Assembly (NCBI RefSeq): GCF_014050225.1
Contig: NZ_JACFXV010000062.1
Span: 48,924 to 112,923 of the forward strand
Direction of reading: 5' to 3'
Source of the DNA: Stappia albiluteola
Lineage (GTDB): Bacteria; Pseudomonadota; Alphaproteobacteria; Rhizobiales; Stappiaceae
Length of the DNA stretch: 64,000 nucleotides
Position 1 is the stretch's first letter, and every line of letters starts with the position of its first letter. The position numbers and the translations under genes were made by a program. Below the pieces are notes generated by a model. The model was given only the letters and a program-made list of their open reading frames with translations. It was not told the origin of the DNA and made no database searches. Of the stretch, positions 19,103 through 29,056 are shown piece by piece.

Positions 19103-19141
19103 CCCGGAGCGCGCATGAAGCGCCCCGGGCCTTTCTTCCGG
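19103..19141. terminator. Bidirectional terminator between the glycosyltransferase and MBL genes
   Basis: Interrupted stem CCCGG-GCGC with GCGC-CCGGG, followed on the plus strand by CCTTTCTTCC and on the minus strand by TTTTCTTTTT. It sits in a 75-base convergent gap. Confidence 0.7.
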
Positions 19142-19154
19142 TTTTCGCTGAAAA

Positions 19155-20123
19155 TCAGATCGAGAACTGGTAGCTCGCCGCGTCCCAGCGATAGCCCCCG
19201 TCCTTGGCCGAGATGTAGCCGAGCGAAGGGAAGGGCATGTGATAGCCGGTAACCGCCAGGCTGTCGGCTGCGGCCATGTCGAAGATCCGCTTGCGGGTGG
19301 CTGCGGCCTTTTCCTTGTCCATGTCGAAGCGGACATGCCAGTCGGGACGCTGGATCGACACGACGAAATGGTTGGCGACATCGCCCCAGACCAGCAGTCG
19401 GTGGCCGTCGCTTTCGATGTGGAAGGCCATGTGGCCCGGCGTGTGGCCATGGGCGTCGATGCCGTGGATGCCGGCAACCACCTCGCCCTCGTTGCCGATG
19501 AAGGTCATCTTGCCGGCAAGCGGCACGACATTCGCCTGCACCAGCTTGGCGCCGCCTTCCGTCGGGCCGGACAAGCGGTCGGGCGAGGACCAGAAATCGT
19601 ACTCGACCTGGCCGGTCACGTAGCGCGCGTTGGCGTAGGTCGGGTGGCCGTTGCTCATCAGCCCGCCGATATGGTCGGGATGCATGTGGGTGATGACGAC
19701 GACATCAACCTGCTCGGGGGTGTAGCCGGACGCCTTGATCTGGGCCGGCAGGCTGCCGGCGCCGCCGCCGAGGCCGGTATCGAAAAGCACCAGTTCCTTG
19801 CCTGTGTTGACGAGAACCGGGGTGAAGCCGATCACCATCTTGTCCGTCGGCAGATGGTTCTCTTTCGCAAGCGCGGCAACGGCTTCGGCCGTCTGGTCCT
19901 GGCCGAAGATCGGATGCGGACCGGGTATCGGGTTGGCGGCATCAAGCAGGGTGGTCACCTCGAAGCCGCCAAGCTGCACGCGATTGAAGCTCGGTCGGCT
20001 GGGGCCGAGCTGCGGAGCGGCTGCCTGCACGGGGGTGACGCCCCTGGCAATGAAGGGCGCGGCAAAGGCGGCTCCGGCAGCGCTGGCAAGAGCTGCGCGG
20101 CGGCTCATCGATACTGATTTCAT
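19155..20123 (-). CDS. Tat-exported metallo-beta-lactamase-fold hydrolase
   Basis: A 322-residue protein. The twin-arginine signal MSRRAALASAAGAAFAAPF is at residues 6-24, with cleavage near VQAAA. The mature MBL fold shows HMHPDHIGG, the dizinc His/Asp motif, followed by the later metal ligands in GIDAHGHTPGH and VWGDVANHF. The family includes lactonases (quorum-quenching AiiA-like) and other esterases; the periplasmic location is predicted, the substrate is not. ATG at 20123 is selected because GGGAGGTCAG lies upstream. It lies 150 bases downstream of moaB on the same strand. Confidence 0.88.
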   Translation of the reverse strand: MKSVSMSRRAALASAAGAAFAAPFIARGVTPVQAAAPQLGPSRPSFNRVQLGGFEVTTLLDAANPIPGPHPIFGQDQTAEAVAALAKENHLPTDKMVIGFTPVLVNTGKELVLFDTGLGGGAGSLPAQIKASGYTPEQVDVVVITHMHPDHIGGLMSNGHPTYANARYVTGQVEYDFWSSPDRLSGPTEGGAKLVQANVVPLAGKMTFIGNEGEVVAGIHGIDAHGHTPGHMAFHIESDGHRLLVWGDVANHFVVSIQRPDWHVRFDMDKEKAAATRKRIFDMAAADSLAVTGYHMPFPSLGYISAKDGGYRWDAASYQFSI

Positions 20124-20272
20124 AATCGTCTGACCTCCCGGGTCGGGCAATGGATGCGGGTTCCCACAGGTTGCCGCTTCGGGAGGTAAACTTCATCTCA
20201 CGCACGCTTGATTACGCAAGATTGTTCGCATCGCTCCGTGGACAATTTCCGGTGGATGCGACTGCCGGTCGC

Positions 20273-20830
20273 TCAAGCCTGGCGCAGCTTGCCGCGCTTC
20301 AGATGTTCATCCAGCCTCGGCATGATCTCGACGAAGTTGCAGGGCATGTGCCGGTAGTCGAGCTGGAATTTCAAAATGCCGTCCCAGGCGTCCTTGCAGG
20401 CGCCGGGCGAGCCCGGCAGGACGAAGATGTAGGTGGCATTGGCCACGCCGCCGGTCGCGCGCGACTGGATCGTCGATGTGCCGATCTTGTCGTAGGAAAT
20501 ACGGTGAAAGACTTCGGAAAAGCCGTCCATCTTCTTTTCGAAGAGAGGTTCGATGGCTTCGGGCGTCACGTCACGCCCCGTGAAGCCCGTGCCGCCGGTG
20601 GTGATGACGACGTCGATCTCCGGCGAAGCGATCCACTTGCCCACGACCGCGCGTATTGCCTCGATATCGTCGGTGGCGATGTCGCGGGCGGCGAGCTTGT
20701 GGCCGGCCTCGGCGATGCGGGCCGCCAGCGTCGAGCCGCTCTTGTCATCCTGAAGCGAGCGCGTATCCGACACGGTGAGGACGGCGATGCGCATGGGAAT
20801 GAAGGGCCGGCTTTCGTCGATGCGGTGCAT
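20273..20830 (-). CDS. moaB: Molybdenum cofactor biosynthesis protein B
   Basis: A 185-residue MoaB/MogA-fold protein that adenylylates molybdopterin (or acts in an equivalent early step) in molybdenum cofactor synthesis. Diagnostic segments are VLTVSDTRS, TTGGTGFTGRDVTPEA (the MPT-binding loop) and LPGSPGACKDAWDGIL. AGGA precedes the ATG at 20830. No other mo-genes are adjacent. Confidence 0.94.
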   Translation of the reverse strand: MHRIDESRPFIPMRIAVLTVSDTRSLQDDKSGSTLAARIAEAGHKLAARDIATDDIEAIRAVVGKWIASPEIDVVITTGGTGFTGRDVTPEAIEPLFEKKMDGFSEVFHRISYDKIGTSTIQSRATGGVANATYIFVLPGSPGACKDAWDGILKFQLDYRHMPCNFVEIMPRLDEHLKRGKLRQA

Positions 20831-20944
20831 TTGGCTTCCTTGTCCTGATATGTCTGCTTGTCCGGTTCCGCCGACTATATCTCCGGCAGGGCGAACCGCG
20901 CCTCAAACTTTTTCGGCAAGCCCATCCAAGGGAGGAAACAGCCA

Positions 20945-21619
20945 ATGGACTGGACGGCGCCGGTCGACGCCTATTGCGAGCGGGTGGGACCGGCTTTCTG
21001 GGCGGAACCGCTGAACGCGGTTTCGAATGCTGCCTTCCTGATAGCAGCGGTCGCCGCCTGGCAATTGTTGCGGCGGCGCGGAGGCGGGGATTTCCCGTCG
21101 CTGCTCCTCATCCTGCTGGTGGCGGCGATCGGCATCGGCTCCTTCCTCTTTCACACGTTTGCGAACCGCTGGTCGGCGCTGGCCGACGTCATCCCGATCG
21201 CCGTCTTCATCCATGCCTATCTCTTCGTCGCGCTGCGGCGCTTCTTCGGGCTGCCGGTCTGGCCCAGTCTCGGCATCGTGATCGCCTTCGCGCTGGCGTC
21301 CGCCGGGGCGGGCGGAGTGTTGCGGGCCGCTTTCGGCTCGACCGGCGGCTACGTGCCGGCCTTCCTGGCGATGGCGGCGACGGGACTGGCGCTTTATCGC
21401 CGAAACCCGCCGGCATCGCGCGGGCTGCTGTCGGCGGCATGCGTCTTCCTGCCGTCGATGGCCTTGCGAATGGCGGATGCGCCCCTTTGCGAAAGCTGGC
21501 CCACAGGAACGCATTTCCTCTGGCATGCCTTCAACGCGACGACGCTCTATCTCCTGCTCCGCACCGTGATCCTGGCGGACCGGCCGGGCCGTTCTGGCGT
21601 TTCAGTTCAAAAATGCTAG
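20945..21619 (+). CDS. Ceramidase-like (CREST superfamily) membrane protein
   Basis: A 224-residue protein with about seven membrane helices. The family's metal-site pattern is visible: CERVGPAFWAEPLNAVSNAAF near the N-terminus (C and E, then N-x-x-S-N), SFLFHTFANRWSALADVIPI (H, D) and HFLWHAFNATTLYLLLR (H-x-x-x-H) near the C-terminus. Alkaline ceramidases of this superfamily hydrolyse an amide in membrane lipids; the bacterial substrate is unproven. GGGAGG precedes the ATG at 20945. The stop lies 45 bases before maeB. Confidence 0.87.
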   Translation: MDWTAPVDAYCERVGPAFWAEPLNAVSNAAFLIAAVAAWQLLRRRGGGDFPSLLLILLVAAIGIGSFLFHTFANRWSALADVIPIAVFIHAYLFVALRRFFGLPVWPSLGIVIAFALASAGAGGVLRAAFGSTGGYVPAFLAMAATGLALYRRNPPASRGLLSAACVFLPSMALRMADAPLCESWPTGTHFLWHAFNATTLYLLLRTVILADRPGRSGVSVQKC

Positions 21620-21664
21620 CTTGTGCAATCCGATTCACTGCCTGCGCAACGACAAGATCCTCCC

Positions 21665-23965
21665 ATGACCGATCAGCCGCCGACTTCCGCCGACCTCGAC
21701 GAGGCCGCCCTCTTTTATCATCGCCACCCGCGCCCCGGGAAACTGGAGATCCAGGCGACGAAGCCGCTTGGCAACCAGCGCGACCTGGCGCTGGCCTATT
21801 CGCCGGGCGTCGCCGCACCCTGTCTGGAGATCGCGAAGGATCCGGGCAAGGCGGCCGACTATACGGCGCGCGGCAACCTGGTCGCGGTGATCTCCAACGG
21901 CACGGCGGTGCTGGGACTGGGCGCCATCGGGCCGCTCGCCTCCAAGCCGGTGATGGAGGGCAAGGCGGTCCTCTTCAAGAAATTCGCTGGGATCGACGTC
22001 TTCGACATCGAGGTGGACGAGCGCGAGGTCGACCGCTTCTGCAACGCGGTGGCAGCGCTCGAGCCGACCTTCGGGGGCATCAACCTGGAGGACATCAAGG
22101 CACCGGAATGTTTCGTCATCGAACGCCGCCTGCGCGAGCGGATGAACATTCCCGTCTTCCATGACGACCAGCACGGCACGGCGATCATCGTGGCGGCGGC
22201 CGTCCGCAACGGCCTGGAGCTGGGCGGCAAGAAGATCGAGGAGGCGAAGATCGTCGCCTCCGGCGCGGGCGCGGCGGCGCTGGCCTGCCTCAACCTGCTG
22301 GTGTCGCTCGGCGCGAAGCGGGAGAATATCTGGATCAGCGATATCGAGGGCGTCGTCTATGAAGGCCGCGAGGCGCTGATGGACGAGTGGAAGGCCGTCT
22401 TCGCGCAGAAGACCGAATGCCGGACGCTGGCCGAAATCCTGCCGGGCGCCGACGTGTTCCTGGGTCTTTCGGCCGCCGGCGTGCTGAAGCCGGACATGGT
22501 GAAGAAGATGGCGCCGGGGCCGCTGATCCTGGCGCTGGCGAATCCGAAGCCCGAGATCATGCCGGAGGAGGCGCTGGCCGCCCGCGGCGACGCCATCATC
22601 TGCACCGGCCGCTCGGACTATCCCAACCAGGTCAACAACGTCCTTTGCTTCCCCTACATCTTCCGCGGGGCGCTCGATGTCGGCGCGACGACGATCAACG
22701 AGGAGATGAAGCTTGCGGCGGTCGAGGCGATCGCCCAGCTCGCGCGTGAGGAACCGTCGGACGTGGCCGCGCGCGCCTATGGCGGCGTGTCGGAAACCTT
22801 CGGCCCGAAATACCTGATCCCGTCGCCCTTCGACCAGCGGCTGATCCTGCGCATCGCCCCGGCAGTGGCGAAGGCGGCGATGGAAACGGGCGTCGCCACA
22901 CGGCCGATCGAGGATTTTGAGGCCTATCACGACCGCCTCAACCGCTTCGTCTTCCGCTCCGGCCTGATCATGAAGCCGATCTTCGCCGCGGCAAGGGCGA
23001 CGGAAAAGAGGATCATCTATTCCAACGGCGAGGATGAGCGCGTGCTGCGCGCCACCCAGGTGCTGCTGGAAGACAAGCTCGCCGTGCCGATCCTGATCGG
23101 TCGCCCGGCGGTGATCGAGACGCGCTGCGAACGCTTCGGCCTGAAGATCCGGCCGGGCAGGGATTTCGAGTGCATCAATCCCGAAGACGATCCGCGTTAC
23201 CGCGACTACGTGGACACGCTTTTGGAACTGGTGGGCCGCAAGGGCGTGACGCCGGAAGCCGCCCGCACCATGGTGCGCTCCAACACCACGGTGATCGGCG
23301 CGCTGGCCGTGCATCGCGGCGAGGCGGACGCGCTGATCTGCGGTCTCGAAGGGCGCTTTTCCAAGCACCTGCGCGACGTGCGCAACATCATCGGCACGGC
23401 GATGGGCGTGCGCGACTTTTCCGCCCTGTCGCTCTTGATCAACGGCAAGGGCGCGACCTTCTTCACCGATACCTATGTGACGGTCGATCCGACGGCGGAA
23501 GAGATCGCCGAGATGACGATGCTGGCGGCGCGCGAGATCCGGCGTTTCGGTATCACGCCGAAGGCGGCGCTGCTCTCAAGCTCCAATTTCGGCTCGCGCG
23601 ACATGCCCGCCTCGCGGAAGATGCGCGAGGCGCTGGAAATGATCTGGAAGATGGCGCCCGATCTTGAGGTCGACGGCGAGATGCACGGCGATTCCGCGCT
23701 GTCGGAGGCGATGCGCCGGCGCGTGATGGCGGGTTCCCGGCTGGAAGGGGAGGCGAACCTCCTGGTCTTCCCGTCGTTGGATGCGGCCAATATCGCGCTG
23801 AACCTGATCAAGGTGATGACGGAATCGCTGCATGTCGGGCCGATCCTGCTCGGCACGGCCAGGCCCGCGCATATCCTGACGCCGTCGGTGACCTCGCGTG
23901 GCGTGGTCAACATGTCGGCCTTCGCCGCTGTGGAGGCGCATACGCGGGTGGTGGCGACGATCTGA
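21665..23965 (+). CDS. maeB: NADP-dependent malic enzyme, malic enzyme-phosphotransacetylase fusion
   Basis: Oxidative decarboxylation of malate to pyruvate with NADP, feeding NADPH and gluconeogenesis. The 766 residues form two parts: a malic enzyme (about 1-430) with [21 protein letters not shown] and the nucleotide-binding [14 protein letters not shown], then a phosphotransacetylase-like regulatory domain (about 440-766) with [20 protein letters not shown]. The fusion is normal for the proteobacterial MaeB class and the second domain is usually not catalytic. ATG at 21665 is preferred over an upstream in-frame start. It ends at the large repeat array. Confidence 0.96.
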   Translation: MTDQPPTSADLDEAALFYHRHPRPGKLEIQATKPLGNQRDLALAYSPGVAAPCLEIAKDPGKAADYTARGNLVAVISNGTAVLGLGAIGPLASKPVMEGKAVLFKKFAGIDVFDIEVDEREVDRFCNAVAALEPTFGGINLEDIKAPECFVIERRLRERMNIPVFHDDQHGTAIIVAAAVRNGLELGGKKIEEAKIVASGAGAAALACLNLLVSLGAKRENIWISDIEGVVYEGREALMDEWKAVFAQKTECRTLAEILPGADVFLGLSAAGVLKPDMVKKMAPGPLILALANPKPEIMPEEALAARGDAIICTGRSDYPNQVNNVLCFPYIFRGALDVGATTINEEMKLAAVEAIAQLAREEPSDVAARAYGGVSETFGPKYLIPSPFDQRLILRIAPAVAKAAMETGVATRPIEDFEAYHDRLNRFVFRSGLIMKPIFAAARATEKRIIYSNGEDERVLRATQVLLEDKLAVPILIGRPAVIETRCERFGLKIRPGRDFECINPEDDPRYRDYVDTLLELVGRKGVTPEAARTMVRSNTTVIGALAVHRGEADALICGLEGRFSKHLRDVRNIIGTAMGVRDFSALSLLINGKGATFFTDTYVTVDPTAEEIAEMTMLAAREIRRFGITPKAALLSSSNFGSRDMPASRKMREALEMIWKMAPDLEVDGEMHGDSALSEAMRRRVMAGSRLEGEANLLVFPSLDAANIALNLIKVMTESLHVGPILLGTARPAHILTPSVTSRGVVNMSAFAAVEAHTRVVATI

Positions 23966-24017
23966 GCGGCGGGCGTTCGCCATCGGGAATGATGTGCGGG
24001 CTAGCGCCCGCGCTGAT

Positions 24018-25425
24018 TTCTGGATACCGGCTCTGCACTCGGCTGCGCCTCGTTTGTCCGGCATGACGGAGTGTGCGGCTACTTTTCTGCCGTAACCTCT
24101 CGGTTCGTCATACGCGGGCTTGACCCGCGTATCCATCCTTGCCGCAAACTTCCGATGGATCGCCGGGTCTGGGCCCGGCGAAGACGAGGGTGAGGCAGGG
24201 TGCTTGCCTCAAAACCCAGGTGTCATCCCCGTGAAGACGGGGATCCAGTAAACGCGTGCCTCAGTGGCAAAATCTCCGGAGTTGGCGGTTACTGGATGCC
24301 CGGTCGGGCCGGGCATGACAGGACTTGTGGGCGCGCCGGTGCGAACATGACAGAGTGGGTAGCCTCTCTGCCGCAACCCCTCGGTTCGTCATACGCGGGC
24401 TTGACACGCGTATCCATCCTCGCCTCAACCGTCCATGGATCGCCGGATTAAGTCCGGCGAAGACGAGGGGAGAGGCAGGGCGCCCTCCGACGGTCGAGGG
24501 TGAGGCAGGGTGCTTGCCTCAAAACCCAGGTGTCATCCCCGTGAAGACGGGGATCCAGTAAACGCGTGCCTCAGTGGCAAAATCTCCGGAGTTGGCGGTT
24601 ACTGGATGCCCGGTCGGGCCGGGCATGACAGGACTTGTGGGCGCGCCGGTGCGAGCATGACAAAGTGGGTAGCCTCTCTGCCGCAACCCCTCGGTTCGTC
24701 ATGCGGGGGCTTGACCCGCGTATCCATGCGGCATGTCTCCTTGCCGCAACCATCCATGGATCGCCCGGTCTGGGCCCGGCGACGACGAGAGGAGAGGCGG
24801 AGCGCCCATTCGACCGTAGAGGGGTGAGACCGGCGCCCCATCCTCTGGTGTCATCCCCGTGAAAACGGGGATCCAGTAGACACCTGAATATGTGGCTAAA
24901 TCTCCGGAGCGGGCGGTTACCGGATGCCCGGTCGGGCCGGGCATGACAGGACTTGTGGGCGCGTCGGTGCGAGCATGACAGAGTGGGTAGCCTCTCTGCC
25001 GTAGCCCCTCGGTTCGTCATACGCGGGCTTGACCCGCGTATCCATGCGGCATGTCTCCTCGCCGCAACCGTCCATGGATCGCCGGATTAAGTCCGGCGAA
25101 GACGAGGGGAGAGGCAGGGCGCCCTCCGACGGTCGAGGGTGAGGCAGGGTGCCTGCCTCAAACTCAGGTGTCATCCCCGTGAAGACGGGGATCCAGTAAA
25201 CGCGTGCCTCAGTGGCAAAATCTCCGGAGTGGGCGGTTACTGGATGCCCGGTCGGGCCGGGCATGACAGGGCTTGTGGGCGCGTCGGTGCGAGCATGACA
25301 GAGTGGGTAGCCTCTCTGCCGCAACCCCTCGGTTCGTCATACGCGGGCCTGACCCGCGTATCCATCCTCGCCGCAACCGTCCATGGATCGCCGGGTCTGG
25401 GCCCGGCGAAGACGAGGGGAGAGGC
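24018..25425. repeat. Tandem array of a composite four-hairpin unit (array 1)
   Basis: Fills the convergent junction maeB/glyS. A unit of 281-320 bases is repeated about four and a half times. Each unit has four hairpins of alternating direction: R1 (GTCATACGCGGG/CCCGCGTATCCA) starting at 24107, 24388, 24698, 25016 and 25336; R3 (reverse; TCGCCGG stem) at 24156, 24436, 24757, 25075 and 25384; R2 (GTCATCCCCGT/ACGGGGATCCA) at 24222, 24532, 24850 and 25170; R4 (reverse; GCCCGG stem) at 24290, 24600, 24918 and 25238. A degenerate hairpin at about 24020-24070 precedes them. Small ORFs here are artefacts. Similar palindromic repeats are widespread in alphaproteobacteria. Confidence 0.93.
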
Positions 25426-25487
25426 AGGGCGTCCTTTCCGCAGCGGAATTAGATACAGCCGCCGCCCCCGCACCAAATTCCGGGCCC

Positions 25488-27659
25488 CTATCCCGCGATC
25501 TTCGAGAAATCCGCCACCGCGCGGGTTGCATCGCGGATTTCGGCCAGAAGTTTCAGCCGGTTCTCGCGCAAGTGAGGGTCTTCGGCATTGACGAGGATTT
25601 CCTCGAAGAAACGGTCCACCGGGCCGCGCAGGCGGGCAAGGGCGGCCATGGCGCCCTCGAAATCCTCCCCGGCGATCGCCTCGGCCGCATCGGAGCGGGC
25701 GGCGTCGATGGCGGCGGCAAGCTGGACTTCCGCCGGCTCGACCAGATGGTCGGCATGGGGGCGGCCTTCAACCGGCCTGCCGTCCTTCTTTTCCTCGATG
25801 CGCAGGATGTTGGCGGCGCGCTTGGTGCCGGCCAGCAGGTTGGCGCCGTCCTCCGTTTCGAGGAAACGCCCGAGCGCCTCGACGCGCTTGACGATCATCA
25901 AAAGGTCGTCCTGGCCGCCGAGCGCGAAGACGGCGTCGATCAGGTCGTGCCGCGCGCCTTCCTCCTTCAGATGCACCTTCAGTCGGTCGGCGAAGAAGGA
26001 AAGGAGGTCGAGGCTTTGCTCGCTAGCTTTTCCACTACCCCAAGGGTGACTTACAGTTACTCTTGCGGGAAAGAATTTATTTCCTTCAACCGCTTGCTGC
26101 ATTGTTGCGGTCGCTGAGATTGAAACGGTCACTTGCTCACGCGAATTTTCAAGCAAGTCAACAACAGACAGACGCAGTCCGTTATCCAGCACGATCCGGA
26201 TCACCCCCAGCGCCGCTCTCCTAAGCGCATAGGGATCCTTGCTCCCCGTAGGCTTTTCATCGATCGCCCAGAAACCGGCGAGAAGGTCGAGCTTGTCGGC
26301 GAGCGCGACGGCAATGGAAACCGGGTCGGAGGGTACGCGGTCGCTCGGTCCCTGCGGCTTGTAGTGCTCCTCGATGGCCGCGGCCACGGAAGCGTCCTCG
26401 CCCTGGATCGAGGCGTAGGTGCGGCCCATCTGGCCCTGAAGCTCGGGGAACTCGTAGACCATGGAGGAGACGAGGTCGGCCTTCGCCAGCCTTGCCGCCC
26501 GCTCCGCCTTGTCCGGATCGGCGCCGACCAGCGGCGCGATCTCGCGCGACAGCGCCATCAGCCGCTTCACCCGTTCGCCCTGCGTGCCGAGCTTTTCGTG
26601 GAAGACGATTGAATCGAGCTTCGGCAGGAAGGCTTCGAGCTTCGTCTTCAGGTCGGTTTCCCAGAAGAACTTGGCGTCGGAAAGCCTGGCGCGGATCACC
26701 TTCTCGTTGCCGTGGACGATCTCCTTGCCGCCGTCGCTCGCCTCGATATTGGCGGTCAGCACGAACCGGTTGGCAAGCCGCCCGGTCGCCGGAGCGCGCA
26801 GCACGAAGCATTTCTGGTTGGCGCGGATCGTCAGGCGGATCGCCTCGTCCGGGATCTCCAGGAAGCTTTCGTCGAAGGAGCCGACCAGCACCACCGGCCA
26901 CTCGACGAGGCCGGACACCTCTTCCAGCAGGCCTTCGTCCTCGACCAGCTCAAGGCCGAGGGCCAGCGCCCGGTCGCGGGCGTCGTGGCGGATGATGTCC
27001 TTGCGCCGTTCGGCGTCGAGCACCACCTTCGCCCGCTCCAGCTTCTCCATGTAGTCGTCGAGCCGGCGCACGCTGAACGCCTCGCCGCCCATGAAGCGGT
27101 GGCCGCGCGTCGTGTCGCCGGATGCGATGCCGTCCACCTCGAAGCGCACGATTTCCGGCTCCTCGGTCTCGGGGCCGAAGGTGCAGACGATGGAATGCAG
27201 CGGCCGGACCCAGCGCAGCTGGCCGGTGCCCCAGCGCATGGATTTCGGCCAGGGGAAGGACCGCACGATCCCCGGCATTGCTTCGGCGATGATGTCGAGC
27301 GCCGCGCGGCCCGGCTTTTCGGTGCGCGCGACGTAGAACTCGCCCTTTTTGGGATCGGAGACGACTTCCGCCTGCTCGATCGACGAAAGACCGGCCGCCT
27401 TCAGGAAGCCTTCCAGCGCCTTTTCCGGCGAGCCGACGCGGGGACCCTTGCGTTCTTCCACCGTTGCCTTGGAGCCTGCCGGCAGCCCGGCGACATGCAG
27501 CGCGAGCCGGCGCGGCGTCCAGAAAACCTTGGCGCCCTCATAGACGAGACCGGCATCGACCAGCGCGTTGGTGACCAGCGACTTCAGGTCTTCGGCCGCG
27601 CGGCGCTGCATGCGGGCGGGAATTTCCTCGCTGAAAAGCTCCAGGAGAAGGTCGGGCAT
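25488..27659 (-). CDS. glyS: Glycine-tRNA ligase, beta subunit
   Basis: tRNA-binding subunit of the alpha2-beta2 glycyl-tRNA synthetase. The 723 residues begin [18 protein letters not shown], the canonical start, and contain the middle domain [14 protein letters not shown] and the C-terminal anticodon-binding region ([23 protein letters not shown] onward). The start at 27659 is taken from that conserved N-terminus. A patch near residues 490-545 (26025-26245) has clearly lower GC than the rest and reads as a variable linker. Unusually, glyQ is about 5 kb away, with a rightward efflux pair between the two subunit genes. Confidence 0.97.
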   Translation of the reverse strand: MPDLLLELFSEEIPARMQRRAAEDLKSLVTNALVDAGLVYEGAKVFWTPRRLALHVAGLPAGSKATVEERKGPRVGSPEKALEGFLKAAGLSSIEQAEVVSDPKKGEFYVARTEKPGRAALDIIAEAMPGIVRSFPWPKSMRWGTGQLRWVRPLHSIVCTFGPETEEPEIVRFEVDGIASGDTTRGHRFMGGEAFSVRRLDDYMEKLERAKVVLDAERRKDIIRHDARDRALALGLELVEDEGLLEEVSGLVEWPVVLVGSFDESFLEIPDEAIRLTIRANQKCFVLRAPATGRLANRFVLTANIEASDGGKEIVHGNEKVIRARLSDAKFFWETDLKTKLEAFLPKLDSIVFHEKLGTQGERVKRLMALSREIAPLVGADPDKAERAARLAKADLVSSMVYEFPELQGQMGRTYASIQGEDASVAAAIEEHYKPQGPSDRVPSDPVSIAVALADKLDLLAGFWAIDEKPTGSKDPYALRRAALGVIRIVLDNGLRLSVVDLLENSREQVTVSISATATMQQAVEGNKFFPARVTVSHPWGSGKASEQSLDLLSFFADRLKVHLKEEGARHDLIDAVFALGGQDDLLMIVKRVEALGRFLETEDGANLLAGTKRAANILRIEEKKDGRPVEGRPHADHLVEPAEVQLAAAIDAARSDAAEAIAGEDFEGAMAALARLRGPVDRFFEEILVNAEDPHLRENRLKLLAEIRDATRAVADFSKIAG

Positions 27660-27849
27660 CGGCTTGGTCTCGAACGGTTGGATATGGAAAAAACCATATT
27701 TTCGGTCAGCGGTGCCTAGCAAGAAGCCTCGCGCTTGTCACCCCTTTCGCGCGCGCTGCCCGCCGGATTGCGCCCGCCCTTGGCGGATCGCTCAAAGTTT
27801 CCATCTAATCTTGGGAAAAAGACGTATATTTAATGACGAAAAGGCTGAA

Positions 27850-27907
27850 CTCATCGAATGATGAGCACCGATCGGATCGACGGTTCCCGGCCAGGCAAGA
27901 GGGAACC
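27850..27907 (+). promoter_or_regulatory. Inverted repeats in the leader of the RND operon
   Basis: CTCATC-GAAT-GATGAG (27850-27865) and GGTTCCC...GGGAACC (27882-27888/27901-27907) lie between divergent glyS and the adaptor gene, the second ending just before the ribosome site GGAG. They may be operators or leader hairpins. No regulator gene is next to the pump. Confidence 0.35.
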
Positions 27908-27925
27908 CATTTTGGAGCACAGTGA

Positions 27926-29056
27926 GTGCAGTTCCTCAAGCAGCTCGTCATCATCCTCGTTCTCGCCGGGCTCGGATGGGGCGGCTACACGGTGTATCTC
28001 GAACAGTTCGCCAATGGCGCGACGGCGCCCGAGCGCGGCGGTAGCCGGGGCGGCGGAGACCGCAAGGTCGGCGTCGAGGTGGCGTCAGCCGAAAAGGCGC
28101 GGCTGACGCGCAGCGTCGAGGCGGTCGGCACCACGCGGGCCCGCCAGTCGGTCGAAATCGTGCCGCTGGCCGACGGGACGATCGTGGAACTGCTGATCAC
28201 CGCCGGCAAGGACGTGGAAAAGGGCGAGATCGTTGCAAGGCTCGACGACGATATCGAGCGGGCCAACCTGGAAAGCGCCGAAGGCATCCTGCTGCAGAAG
28301 GAACAGGCGGCGGCGCGCGCCGAAAAGCTGCGCGAGACCCAGACGCTGAGCCTCGCCGCGCTGGAATCCCTGCATGCGGAGGAGATCGTCGCCCGCGCCG
28401 TGGTCGACAAGGCGAGACGCCAGCTCGAGGACCGCACGATTCGCGCTCCCTTTGCAGGCGTGCTCGGCCTTTCCAGCATCGATGTCGGCGCACGGGTGGA
28501 ATCGGGCGACGTGCTCGCCACCCTCGACGACCTCAGCGAGGTGGAGGTGGAGTTCCAGCTGCCCGAGACGCTTTACGCCTCGGTGAAGCCGGGCCAGGTG
28601 GTGTCGGCGCGCACGGCGGCCTTCCCCGGACGCTCCTTCGAGGGCAGGATCGTCGCCATCGATAGCCGGGTCGACCGCAATTCCCGATCCTTTGCCACGC
28701 GCGCGCTGCTGCCCAATCCGGACAGGGCGCTGCCTTCGGGCATGTTCGTGCTGATGTCGATCACGCTGGACGACTACGAGGCGATCACGGTGCCGGATGC
28801 TGCGATCGTCGCGGAAGGTTCGCGGAACTTCGTCTACCGCATCGCCGATGGCAAGGCGGAGAAGACGATGGTGACCCTCGGCCTGCGCCAGCCGGGCAGT
28901 GTCGAGATCGCCGAAGGGCTTTCGCCTGGCGATCTGGTGGCGGTGACCGGGCTGCAGCGCCTGCGCAATGGCGCGGAGGTGCAGGTGAGCGGCACCAGGC
29001 CGGAAAGGAAGGAAACCACGGACGAAGGCGAGCCGGGCAAGGAGGGGCAGTCGTGA
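27926..29056 (+). CDS. RND efflux periplasmic adaptor (HlyD/AcrA family)
   Basis: A 376-residue membrane fusion protein: N-terminal membrane anchor (about 1-20, FLKQLVIILVLAGLGWGG), a lipoyl half-motif around GTIVELLITAGKDVEKGEIVARLDD, an alpha-hairpin (about 105-155), the second lipoyl half RTIRAPFAGVLGLSSIDVGARV, then beta-barrel and membrane-proximal domains. It links the inner-membrane pump to an outer-membrane channel. GTG start at 27926 with GGAG upstream. Its stop overlaps the start of the pump gene by four bases, so the two are translationally coupled. Confidence 0.94.
   Translation: MQFLKQLVIILVLAGLGWGGYTVYLEQFANGATAPERGGSRGGGDRKVGVEVASAEKARLTRSVEAVGTTRARQSVEIVPLADGTIVELLITAGKDVEKGEIVARLDDDIERANLESAEGILLQKEQAAARAEKLRETQTLSLAALESLHAEEIVARAVVDKARRQLEDRTIRAPFAGVLGLSSIDVGARVESGDVLATLDDLSEVEVEFQLPETLYASVKPGQVVSARTAAFPGRSFEGRIVAIDSRVDRNSRSFATRALLPNPDRALPSGMFVLMSITLDDYEAITVPDAAIVAEGSRNFVYRIADGKAEKTMVTLGLRQPGSVEIAEGLSPGDLVAVTGLQRLRNGAEVQVSGTRPERKETTDEGEPGKEGQS

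Noticed and set aside
21665..23965. Apparent fusion of malic enzyme and phosphotransacetylase
   Set aside because: This is the normal architecture of proteobacterial MaeB enzymes, not a novel fusion or assembly error.
24018..25425. Possible CRISPR array
   Set aside because: The repeats are palindromic, about 30 bases, but the units are about 310 bases with conserved inner sequence and alternating orientation; there are no unique spacers of constant length and no cas genes.
24200..25591. Several short open frames in the maeB/glyS gap with similar peptides (for example PTGHPVTA and VYWIPVFTGMT types)
   Set aside because: They are translations of the hairpin array in several frames and both directions; the similarity between the peptides comes from the DNA repeat, not from protein selection. 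The same holds for 37767-38599.
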